A stretch of DNA of 64,000 bases from Pseudomonas sp. ATCC PTA-122608 (lineage in GTDB: Bacteria; Pseudomonadota; Gammaproteobacteria; Pseudomonadales; Pseudomonadaceae), in contig NZ_LPNO01000010.1 of the NCBI RefSeq assembly GCF_001952855.1, positions 62,001 through 126,000 of the forward strand, written 5' to 3'. Below the pieces are notes generated by a model that saw nothing but the letters and a program-made list of their open reading frames with translations, was not told the origin of the DNA and did not search any database. A program made the translations under genes and the position numbers. Of this stretch, positions 1 through 6,076 are shown in pieces. Numbering within the stretch: position 1 is the stretch's first letter; each line of letters begins with the position of its first letter.

Positions 1-510
1 CACATAGTTAGAGGCTAGCAAAACAGCGATAAGGGAAAATATAAGAGGCCCAACAATCGAAGAGACATCCTCCACAACTTGCAACCCGCTATTAACAGAA
101 GGGAGTTCATCACCCTGCACGATATCGGGAAAATAAGCACGAAAGGTTGGCGTGTACAGGCAGTCAAGTGCAGTCATGAGCATCGACACTGCGATTACAA
201 CCCCCACTGTAGCCTGGGAGTACTCAAACACCAAAAACAACACAACCGCCACTGCACACTTCACTAACTCAACGGCCACAAGCGTTGATTTCTTTTCAAC
301 GTTATCGGCCAGCCATCCGCCGACAGGGGAAAACAACGCGCTCGGCAAGTAACGAAAAAAATAGATCAGACCAATCAATAGAAGATTCGCCTCGGTCAGC
401 GTAACAACAGCAACGGCAAAGGCCGTTTCAAATGCAAACTCGCCACATTTTGAAAAAAAATAAGCAACCGATAATCTTTGAGTTTCATGATTCAGCGCAA
501 GTGCCCACAT
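1..510 (-). CDS. MFS transporter, N-terminal part (runs off the window)
   Basis: The first 170 residues of a membrane transporter are present; the gene continues beyond position 1. The translation begins MWALALNHETQRLSVAYFF and shows several hydrophobic helices, with the MFS loop-2/3 signature around GGWLADNVEKKS (the usual G-x-L-a-D-x-x-x-R/K-K pattern). It starts 21 bases after the radical SAM gene stop, behind a CAGGCGGA ribosome-binding site, so it is very probably in the same operon as the peptide, SpeD and radical SAM genes. In that setting the natural guess is export of the finished small molecule or peptide. The substrate cannot be read from the sequence. The low GC content matches the other three genes and differs from the genes after position 2928. 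Confidence 0.8.
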   Translation of the reverse strand, partial: MWALALNHETQRLSVAYFFSKCGEFAFETAFAVAVVTLTEANLLLIGLIYFFRYLPSALFSPVGGWLADNVEKKSTLVAVELVKCAVAVVLFLVFEYSQATVGVVIAVSMLMTALDCLYTPTFRAYFPDIVQGDELPSVNSGLQVVEDVSSIVGPLIFSLIAVLLASNYV

Positions 511-531
511 AGTTAATTTCCGCCTGGAGAT

Positions 532-1938
532 TCAACCTGTAGAATAAATCAACTCATCCCGAGTTATATCTCTACCATTGGCACTAAGCTTTTCGAAAAC
601 AATTTTCTTTAAAATATTTTGTTCATTTTCCGGAATTAAATAAAACATAATATTGCTATACCATAGCCAGCCCAACTTCGTCAGTTCGAAGGTCGTAGCT
701 GTTTCGATGACCAGATCCGCTTCGATCAACTCTTGCAGTCGATCAAGTAGCCCTTGAGGCAAGTCACTCATCGCCACTTGAGACTTTTCGATTTCTCCGT
801 GGTAGGGAAGCCGCAGGACGACAGGTTTGACAAGATCAAGTACCGGAGAGTGTTGACTGACCTGACAGATATATTCGCCGGTGGTCATTTTCGCGATGTA
901 TTGCTCTCGCAACGAGGTGTTGGTTATAACGTTTTCTGCAAACGATGAGATAGCTCCGACGCCAAATCCCAGCAGGTCATGATCGGCATAGCCATAAACA
1001 TGCTCGTGGTAGATGAACGAGTAATCTCGTGTAATCAATGCTGATTGGCTATTGGTTTGCCGTACATACCCATGCCCATTGTAGGGGTAGTAACCCTTTT
1101 GACGCATATGCTCGTCAATCATTAACTTCATATTCAATTTGCGCATGGCAGGAAAAACCTCGGCTGTCCTCTCCTTGATTTTTTTATGAAGCTTTACCGA
1201 TGTAACAACGTTGTTGATGGGATAAATATCAATATTGCTCACTCCCAATTCTACAGCCTTGTCAATATCCGCTAGAGTCTGAGACTCGCTACTACCGTTC
1301 ATGCCATACATAATGTCGCAAAGGACATGCTTGAATGTGGGGACCAATAAGTTAGCCGCTCGCTCAATTTCGGTAATGTCCTCATTGAGATTGAATAGCT
1401 TTCTCCAGCCGGGGTCGATGGTTTGTAAACCGAAGCGAGCGTGTGTAACCCCAATATCGGCCAACACTACAGCGCGTTCACGGGTGACGCTGGTAATGTT
1501 GAATTCAAAAGAAAACTCCTCAACCGTCGACATATCGAAAAAACGGTGTAGTGCTTCGCCAATGTCATTGATATTCTGCGGCGATAGGAGTGAAGGCGTG
1601 CCCCCACCGAAGAAAATCGCCCTTACTGGAACGGCTTTAAAATCCATCAACCTAGACTTGTATTCAATCTCCTTTATCAGCGCCTCAGTGTAACGATCAA
1701 TATCTTCTTCATTCTTGTACAAGCCGCGGGTAAATGGACAAAACGAACAGATGGCTTCGCAGAACGGGATATGAAAATACAATGCCCGCGACGCTGCTTT
1801 ATTATTGGCACCATTTAGCAAGCCAGACAACTTTTTTTCGTCGGGTTGAAAAACATCAAGTGACTGCGACGGAAAGAAAAAATTGTATAAGGGGAACTGG
1901 TAGTCAAATTTAACAACCCCGTTATTAACAAGCTTCAT
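532..1938 (-). CDS. HemN-like radical SAM enzyme in a putative peptide-modification cluster
   Basis: A 468-residue radical SAM protein of the HemN/HemW-like type. The iron-sulfur motif CX3CX2C is at C60, C64 and C67, preceded by YFHIPF as in HemN-like enzymes, and the SAM-binding glycine motif FFGGGTPSLL follows about 50 residues later. The length fits HemN (about 450) better than HemW (about 380), and the last 100 residues look like the HemN C-terminal helical domain. HemN-like proteins include coproporphyrinogen oxidases, heme-binding proteins and class C radical SAM methylases acting on natural products. Its start codon overlaps the stop of the SpeD gene by 4 bases, so the two are translationally coupled. 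The neighbours (23-residue peptide, SpeD, MFS) make a role in peptide modification more likely than heme synthesis; that is inference. Codon use is AT-rich. Confidence 0.88.
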   Translation of the reverse strand: MKLVNNGVVKFDYQFPLYNFFFPSQSLDVFQPDEKKLSGLLNGANNKAASRALYFHIPFCEAICSFCPFTRGLYKNEEDIDRYTEALIKEIEYKSRLMDFKAVPVRAIFFGGGTPSLLSPQNINDIGEALHRFFDMSTVEEFSFEFNITSVTRERAVVLADIGVTHARFGLQTIDPGWRKLFNLNEDITEIERAANLLVPTFKHVLCDIMYGMNGSSESQTLADIDKAVELGVSNIDIYPINNVVTSVKLHKKIKERTAEVFPAMRKLNMKLMIDEHMRQKGYYPYNGHGYVRQTNSQSALITRDYSFIYHEHVYGYADHDLLGFGVGAISSFAENVITNTSLREQYIAKMTTGEYICQVSQHSPVLDLVKPVVLRLPYHGEIEKSQVAMSDLPQGLLDRLQELIEADLVIETATTFELTKLGWLWYSNIMFYLIPENEQNILKKIVFEKLSANGRDITRDELIYSTG

Positions 1939-2309
1939 TTTTCCGCCTCCTTGAAAACAACATTACTTCCACGTAATAGTGTACGCGTGACGATCTGTAC
2001 ACCGCTGCCGAAAAAATTTCGAATACATTCACTAATAGAAATATTGTTCGAGCCGCAGGTATAAACGTCAATGCTGATGTAATGGGTTTCCGGGTAGGTG
2101 TGATAGGACAGATGGGACTCAGACAATAAATATAGGCCCGTTACGCCTTCGCCCCCCACATCAAACTTGTATATCAGATGATCGAGAACGGTGAACCGCG
2201 AGTATTGCAAAGTGCCGAGAAAAAAATCATGCAGTGCAGATGCATCTTTTAACAGATACGAATCCGCCCCGGTAATATCCCAAATCGTATGATAGCCAAA
2301 GTCGTCCAT
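1935..2309 (-). CDS. S-adenosylmethionine decarboxylase homologue (SpeD, short prokaryotic type)
   Basis: A 124-residue protein of the short pyruvoyl-dependent AdoMet decarboxylase type. The self-cleavage motif SESHLSYHTYPE lies at residues 63-74, placing the Glu-Ser cleavage pair at E64/S65. H70 and C85 (in VYTCG) correspond to the processing histidine and acid-catalyst cysteine of the Thermotoga maritima enzyme (S63, H68, C83), the same spacing shifted by two. All key residues are present, so it should make decarboxylated AdoMet, the aminopropyl donor. The ATG at 2309 follows TAGGAGCG by 10 bases; another ATG nearby is out of frame. No spermidine synthase is adjacent. It lies instead between a tiny peptide gene and a radical SAM gene, which suggests a specialised rather than polyamine role (inference). 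Confidence 0.92.
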   Translation of the reverse strand: MDDFGYHTIWDITGADSYLLKDASALHDFFLGTLQYSRFTVLDHLIYKFDVGGEGVTGLYLLSESHLSYHTYPETHYISIDVYTCGSNNISISECIRNFFGSGVQIVTRTLLRGSNVVFKEAEK

Positions 2310-2360
2310 ACGAACATCGCTCCTACCCCTGATATGCGCAATCTAGAAGCTAAAGAAAAA

Positions 2361-2375
2361 GGGAGATTAACTCCC
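2361..2375 (-). terminator. Hairpin with T-tract between the peptide gene and speD-like gene
   Basis: Read on the minus strand, GGGAG and CTCCC form a stem (extendable by two A-T pairs to AAGGGAG/CTCCCTT) around a five-base loop, followed by TTTTTCTTT. It lies 16 bases after the peptide stop and about 50 bases before the SpeD start. A partial terminator here would give more peptide mRNA than enzyme mRNA, as is common after RiPP precursor genes, or it could be an attenuator. The stem is short, so strength is uncertain. Confidence 0.55.
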
Positions 2376-2390
2376 TTCTTCCTCACGCAC

Positions 2391-2462
2391 TTACCAGAGG
2401 CAAACGCCCTTGGTAGAAACGCCAGTCACGTCGGTTTTAAATAGTTCGATTGCAGATTTCAT
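2391..2462 (-). CDS. 23-residue peptide, candidate modified-peptide precursor
   Basis: A small open frame starting MKSAIELFKTDVTG and ending KGVCLW then TAA. The ribosome-binding site is excellent: AAAAGGAG six bases before ATG. It is the first gene of the minus-strand cluster peptide, SpeD homologue, HemN-like radical SAM and MFS. Its size is like PqqA or short RiPP precursors. The C-terminal CLW and the VSTKG before it offer modifiable Cys, Trp, Lys, Ser and Thr residues, and the N-terminal helix-like half could be a leader. It does not match PqqA (no Glu-x3-Tyr), mycofactocin MftA (which ends Val-Tyr) or the KxxxW streptide pattern (here four residues separate K18 and W23). It could alternatively be a regulatory leader peptide, since a terminator-like hairpin follows. 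I know of no named family for it. Confidence 0.7.
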   Translation of the reverse strand: MKSAIELFKTDVTGVSTKGVCLW

Positions 2463-2927
2463 GATGTGCTCCTTTTAAGTTTCTGTGTTTCTCGGCGTTA
2501 CCGAGAACCTAAAAGCTAGCAGGAAGTTACTATTGAGAAACTCTAGAAATGTAAAAAAATCTTTCAGGCTTCCTCATAACCAAACCAAGGTTACTTTTTA
2601 CGAACATGTACACCTTAAGTTCCCCAGTACAGCTTTTTTCACTCGATGCTCGCCCCCACCATTACACGACGGCTTAATATAGGGCCCCACGCTTGAGATG
2701 ATGAATTTTCCTACGCAAAAGTCGGTATGTATTAGTTTTCCTAGCCCGTACTTTTCGTACAGAACCAAGGCTCGAATACAGCAAAAAAAGAAATACTCAG
2801 ACTTATCGTTCGTTTTTTTAAAACTTGTTTTGTTCTTACACTCAAATTTCAGTCTGTCTTAAGCATCTATACAACGGACCTTAAACTCAATTCTCGCAAG
2901 CCAGATAAAGCCGTAAGTGCTTCTGAC
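2463..2927. other. AT-rich intergenic region upstream of the peptide cluster
   Basis: This 465-base stretch separates the peptide gene from tapT and has no convincing gene. It should contain the minus-strand promoter of the cluster. A weak sigma-70 candidate is TTTACA (minus strand, about 2552-2547) with TAGTAA 17 bases downstream, but the -10 match is poor. A perfect 7-bp inverted repeat (TTCTCGG/CCGAGAA, 5-base loop) sits at 2489-2507, just before the ribosome-binding site. A short plus-strand open frame here has no ribosome-binding site and odd composition. Confidence 0.5.
2489..2507 (-). promoter_or_regulatory. Perfect inverted repeat in the peptide-gene leader
   Basis: TTCTCGG and CCGAGAA form a perfect 7-bp dyad with a 5-base loop. 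It lies 27 bases upstream of the peptide start and would be in the 5' untranslated RNA or at the promoter. It could be an operator or an mRNA-stabilising hairpin; the sequence cannot separate these. Confidence 0.45.
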
Positions 2928-3536
2928 TTAGCTACGGGAGCTCAAATCACAATGGTTTCGCTGGAACACTTCATCGCCCATCGCTGCAATTTGTCCGTCG
3001 ATCAATGCCTCAAAAGGTTTCAGCAGCGGCTCAAATGACGTGGGCGCTTCGAGCACCTGCAACGCCTGCACGATGGCCTCCACCGTCGACAATGCCCCGG
3101 GCCCCGGCGCCTTGCGCAGCCGGTAACGGGACACGGCGCCTTCCGCCAGCGTCACCCGAGGCAACGCCGCCAACAACGGATTGAGGTGCAGCAGCTTGCG
3201 CGCCTTGCGCCAGGTGCCGTCCGGCACCACCAGCAGCAACGGTTCGTCGGATGGCGCGTAGGCCTGCAACGGTTGTGCATCCTCGGCAGGGAATAACAAT
3301 CGCGCTTGATAACCCGGCGGATTCAACAACGCCTGCAAATCCTCAAATATCTCGCCCACTACCAACTGCGCATTCACCAACCCCAGCGCCGCCAGCCGCG
3401 CTGTATTCAAGGCATGATTGACCTCGCTTGGATGCTGCAACAGCAACACGCGGGTACGGCTATCCAGGCTGGGGATCAGCGCGCACAGGCAATGAGTGGT
3501 GGGCCGCAGGCAGCGGGGGCATTGGGGTCTGGACAT
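2928..3536 (-). CDS. tapT: DTW-domain tRNA-uridine aminocarboxypropyltransferase
   Basis: A 202-residue DTW-domain protein. DTW enzymes transfer the 3-amino-3-carboxypropyl group of AdoMet to uridine in tRNA (acp3U; TapT/YfiP in E. coli). The signature PDGTWRKARKL is at residues 105-115, and the N-terminus carries a small zinc-ribbon-like set of cysteines (C6, C9, C16, C18). The start MSRPQCPRC was chosen because the longer in-frame extension upstream runs through the gbuR gene in another frame. It begins 5 bases after the gbuR stop, so the two are probably co-transcribed. The GC-rich composition is typical of the chromosome and marks the edge of the AT-rich cluster. Confidence 0.88.
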   Translation of the reverse strand: MSRPQCPRCLRPTTHCLCALIPSLDSRTRVLLLQHPSEVNHALNTARLAALGLVNAQLVVGEIFEDLQALLNPPGYQARLLFPAEDAQPLQAYAPSDEPLLLVVPDGTWRKARKLLHLNPLLAALPRVTLAEGAVSRYRLRKAPGPGALSTVEAIVQALQVLEAPTSFEPLLKPFEALIDGQIAAMGDEVFQRNHCDLSSRS

Positions 3537-3541
3537 GGTTT

Positions 3542-4435
3542 TCAGGCCTGGTTGAGCTGGGCTTTGAGTAAATCGCGGAAGGTCTGGATCAGGGGTTCGC
3601 GGCTGCGGCCCCGGCGCATGATCATCGAGAACGGAGCCTGGTAACCAAAGGTCGCCGGCAGCAGCACCCGCAAATCCCCCTTGTCGGCCCAGGCCTGGGC
3701 GTAGTGTTCCGGCAGGTAGCCGATGTAGGCGCCGGACAGCACCAGGATCAGTTGCGCCTCCATACTTTCCACCGTGGCAGCGCTGTGCTTGAAGCCGTGG
3801 CGCGCCAGTTCGGCCTGGCTCCAGTAACCACGACCGACCATGCGTTGCTGGGTGATCACTTGCTCGGGGATGCGCCGCTCGTTGAATAACGGGTGGCGGG
3901 TGCTGCAATACAGCCAGTGCTGTTCGCGGTACAGCGGCATGTAGATCAGCCCGCTCATGCGGTTGGAGAAGGCGCCGATGGCCAGGTCCAGGCGATTGTC
4001 CTGCACCCCCAACTGCAACTCGTAAGGGCTCATCACCGACAGGTGCAAATGCACCGCCGGGTGTTCCTGGCTGTAGGCGCCGATGAGTTCGGCAAACGGC
4101 AGGGCCTTGTCGCTGACGGTGGAGTCGAGCACGCCGAGCTTCAGGGTGCCGCGCAACTCGCCTTTCAGCGCAGCGGCGTATTGCTCGAAGCCTTCCAGTT
4201 CGCCCAGCAGGCGCAGGGTTTCCTGATGGAACAGCTCGCCCTTGCTGGTGAGGCTGAAACCACCCCGGCCGCGATGGCACAGCACCAGGCCCAACGCGGC
4301 TTCAAGTTGGCTCATGTAAGTGCTGATGGCCGAGGTCGACAGGTTGAGTTCGTGCTGGGCATTGGCGAAACCCTGGTGCCGCACGACGCTGACGAAGATG
4401 CGCAGGAGTTTCAGGTCGGGCAAGGCGTTGGCCAT
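3542..4435 (-). CDS. gbuR: LysR-family regulator of the guanidinobutyrate genes
   Basis: A 297-residue LysR-type regulator with an N-terminal winged helix-turn-helix (LKLLRIFVSVVRHQGFANA, STSAISTYMSQLEAALG) and a C-terminal effector domain. The start MANALPDLK was preferred over one seven codons upstream because GGAGAG lies 5 bases before it. It is divergent from gbuA across about 245 bases containing a 24-bp dyad that fits a LysR operator. In P. aeruginosa the LysR gene gbuR sits next to gbuA and activates it in response to 4-guanidinobutyrate; orientation and neighbours match here. A REP pair lies between this gene and the dyad. Confidence 0.75.
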   Translation of the reverse strand: MANALPDLKLLRIFVSVVRHQGFANAQHELNLSTSAISTYMSQLEAALGLVLCHRGRGGFSLTSKGELFHQETLRLLGELEGFEQYAAALKGELRGTLKLGVLDSTVSDKALPFAELIGAYSQEHPAVHLHLSVMSPYELQLGVQDNRLDLAIGAFSNRMSGLIYMPLYREQHWLYCSTRHPLFNERRIPEQVITQQRMVGRGYWSQAELARHGFKHSAATVESMEAQLILVLSGAYIGYLPEHYAQAWADKGDLRVLLPATFGYQAPFSMIMRRGRSREPLIQTFRDLLKAQLNQA

Positions 4436-4462
4436 GGGCTCTCCAGAGGCAAACATAAAACC

Positions 4463-4551
4463 TGTGGGAGCGGGCTTGCTCGCGAATGCGGTGGATCAAT
4501 CGAACCCTCCGTGACCGACACACCGTATTCGCGAGCAAGCCCGCTCCCACA
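4463..4551. repeat. REP pair (GGAGCGGGCTTGCTCGCG type)
   Basis: Two REP units in opposite orientation: the left arm reads TGTGGGAGCGGGCTTGCTCG and the right arm is its reverse complement. The whole unit folds into a long imperfect hairpin. Two other copies of this type lie at 54617 and 58209. Confidence 0.9.
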
Positions 4552-4575
4552 TTTGAACCGAGTCTACCTCAGGCA

Positions 4576-4599
4576 TTAGTTTAGAAAAATCTGAACTAA
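4576..4599. promoter_or_regulatory. 24-bp dyad between gbuR and gbuA, likely GbuR binding site
   Basis: The arms TTAGTTTAGA and TCTGAACTAA are complementary at nine of ten positions around a four-A centre. Position and form (LysR proteins bind T-N11-A dyads upstream of divergent targets) make it the obvious GbuR site. It ends 80 bases before the gbuA start. Confidence 0.6.
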
Positions 4600-4611
4600 G
4601 TATTTGCCCCT

Positions 4612-4649
4612 GCCGATTCTTCCCTTCCCCTGCATTTCGCAGAATCGGC
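4612..4649 (+). promoter_or_regulatory. 9-bp inverted repeat in the gbuA leader
   Basis: GCCGATTCT (4612-4620) and AGAATCGGC (4641-4649) are perfect reverse complements with a 20-base loop, ending 30 bases before the gbuA start. If transcribed it would form a stable 5' UTR hairpin; it may otherwise be a DNA site. Confidence 0.4.
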
Positions 4650-4679
4650 CTCTAATAAACACAACGATGAGGCAATCCC

Positions 4680-5630
4680 GTGGACAAGATTTTCCACCAA
4701 CCACTGGGCGGCAACGAAATGCCGCGCTTCGCCGGCATCGCCACCATGATGCGTCTTCCCCATCTGCAATCGGCCAAGGGCCTGGACGCCGCGTTTGTCG
4801 GTGTGCCCCTGGACATCGGCACCTCCCTGCGTGCCGGCACCCGTTTCGGGCCGCGGGAAATCCGCGCTGAGTCGGTGATGATCCGCCCTTACAACATGGC
4901 CACCGGCGCTGCGCCGTTTGACTCGCTGTCGGTTGCCGACATCGGCGACGTGGCGATCAACACCTTCAACCTGCTGGACGCCGTGCGCATCATCGAAGAA
5001 GCCTACGACGAGATACTCGAACACAACGTGATCCCGATGACCCTGGGTGGCGACCACACCATCACCCTGCCGATCCTGCGGGCGATCCACAAGAAACACG
5101 GCAAGGTCGGGCTGGTGCACATCGATGCCCACGCTGACGTCAACGACCATATGTTCGGCGAGAAAATCGCCCACGGCACTACCTTCCGCCGCGCGGTGGA
5201 AGAAGGCTTGCTGGATTGCGACCGCGTGGTGCAAATCGGCTTGCGTGCCCAGGGCTACACCGCCGAAGACTTCAACTGGAGCCGCAAACAGGGCTTCCGT
5301 GTGGTTCAGGCTGAAGAATGCTGGCACCACTCGCTGGCGCCCTTGATGGCTGAAGTGCGCGAGAAAGTTGGCGGCGGCCCGGTGTACCTGAGCTTCGACA
5401 TCGACGGCATCGACCCGGCCTGGGCGCCTGGCACCGGCACCCCGGAAATCGGTGGCTTGACCACGATCCAGGCGATTGAAATCATCCGCGGCTGCCAAGG
5501 CCTGGATCTGATTGGTTGCGATCTGGTAGAAGTTTCGCCGCCGTACGACACCACCGGCAACACCTCGCTGCTGGGCGCCAACCTGCTGTACGAAATGCTC
5601 TGCGTACTGCCGGGCGTGGCGCACCGCTGA
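4680..5630 (+). CDS. gbuA: 4-Guanidinobutyrate hydrolase (guanidinobutyrase)
   Basis: A 316-residue member of the arginase/agmatinase (ureohydrolase) family. The binuclear manganese ligands are visible: H126 in GGDHT, D149, H151 and D153 in DAHAD, and D240 and D242 in SFDIDGID. The enzyme would hydrolyse 4-guanidinobutyrate to 4-aminobutyrate and urea, a step in arginine catabolism by the dehydrogenase/oxidase route. Substrate choice among agmatine, guanidinobutyrate and guanidinopropionate cannot be read from the metal motifs. The context (divergent LysR, then an NTF2-like gene, NCS1 and SSS transporters) matches the P. aeruginosa gbuA locus as I remember it. The start is GTG, 7 bases after GAGG. 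The stop overlaps the next start by one base. Confidence 0.82.
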   Translation: MDKIFHQPLGGNEMPRFAGIATMMRLPHLQSAKGLDAAFVGVPLDIGTSLRAGTRFGPREIRAESVMIRPYNMATGAAPFDSLSVADIGDVAINTFNLLDAVRIIEEAYDEILEHNVIPMTLGGDHTITLPILRAIHKKHGKVGLVHIDAHADVNDHMFGEKIAHGTTFRRAVEEGLLDCDRVVQIGLRAQGYTAEDFNWSRKQGFRVVQAEECWHHSLAPLMAEVREKVGGGPVYLSFDIDGIDPAWAPGTGTPEIGGLTTIQAIEIIRGCQGLDLIGCDLVEVSPPYDTTGNTSLLGANLLYEMLCVLPGVAHR

Positions 5631-6055
5631 TGAGCGCCCAGGCCGAGGTAATAAAAGCCGCGGCCGACCTGGTGTCGGCCTTCGCCCGCAATGACCGCGC
5701 CGCCTACTTCGGCGCGTTCAGTGCCGACGCCAGCTTCGTGTTCTACACCCTCCCCCAGCCGCTGCTGAGTCGCGATGCCTATCAGGTGTTGTGGGACAGC
5801 TGGCGCCGGGACGAGGGTTTTGAGGTGCTGTCCTGCACCTCAAGCAACGCTTTCGTCAGCCTGCACGGTGACGTCGCGGTATTTGTGCATGACGTGGCCA
5901 CCGAGCTGCGCATGAACGGGGAGCAATGCTTTAGCCAGGAACGCGAGACCATTGTCTTCAAGCGACAAGGGGATCGCCCACAACAAAAAGAAGGCCTGTG
6001 GCTGGCCTGTCACGAACATTTGTCCGCTATGCCGGAAGGGCTGCCGCCCCATTAG
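5630..6055 (+). CDS. NTF2/SnoaL-like protein of the gbu operon
   Basis: A 141-residue protein with the pattern of the SnoaL/DUF4440 (NTF2-like) fold: an N-terminal helix (AADLVSAFARNDRAAYFGAF) followed by FVFYTLPQPLLSRDAYQVLW and a strand-rich C-terminal half. The start overlaps the gbuA stop (TGATG), so translation is coupled. Members of this fold are small enzymes, binding proteins or calcium/calmodulin kinase association-domain-like proteins; no catalytic role can be assigned. A homologue occupies the same place in P. aeruginosa (PA1420, from memory). Confidence 0.75.
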   Translation: MSAQAEVIKAAADLVSAFARNDRAAYFGAFSADASFVFYTLPQPLLSRDAYQVLWDSWRRDEGFEVLSCTSSNAFVSLHGDVAVFVHDVATELRMNGEQCFSQERETIVFKRQGDRPQQKEGLWLACHEHLSAMPEGLPPH

Positions 6056-6076
6056 CCAATGTGATCGGAGCAGATC

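Noticed and set aside
2391..2462. Peptide as PqqA, mycofactocin or streptide precursor
   Set aside because: No Glu-x3-Tyr, no terminal Val-Tyr, and Lys and Trp are separated by four residues instead of three; partner genes of those systems are absent.
2485..2682. A 65-codon plus-strand frame in the AT-rich gap upstream of the peptide gene
   Set aside because: No ribosome-binding site, no recognisable pattern, and it covers the expected promoter of the opposite strand.
2928..4280. A 450-codon minus-strand frame covering tapT and half of the LysR gene
   Set aside because: Its first part is an out-of-frame reading of gbuR; only the DTW domain from 3536 onward is a real protein.
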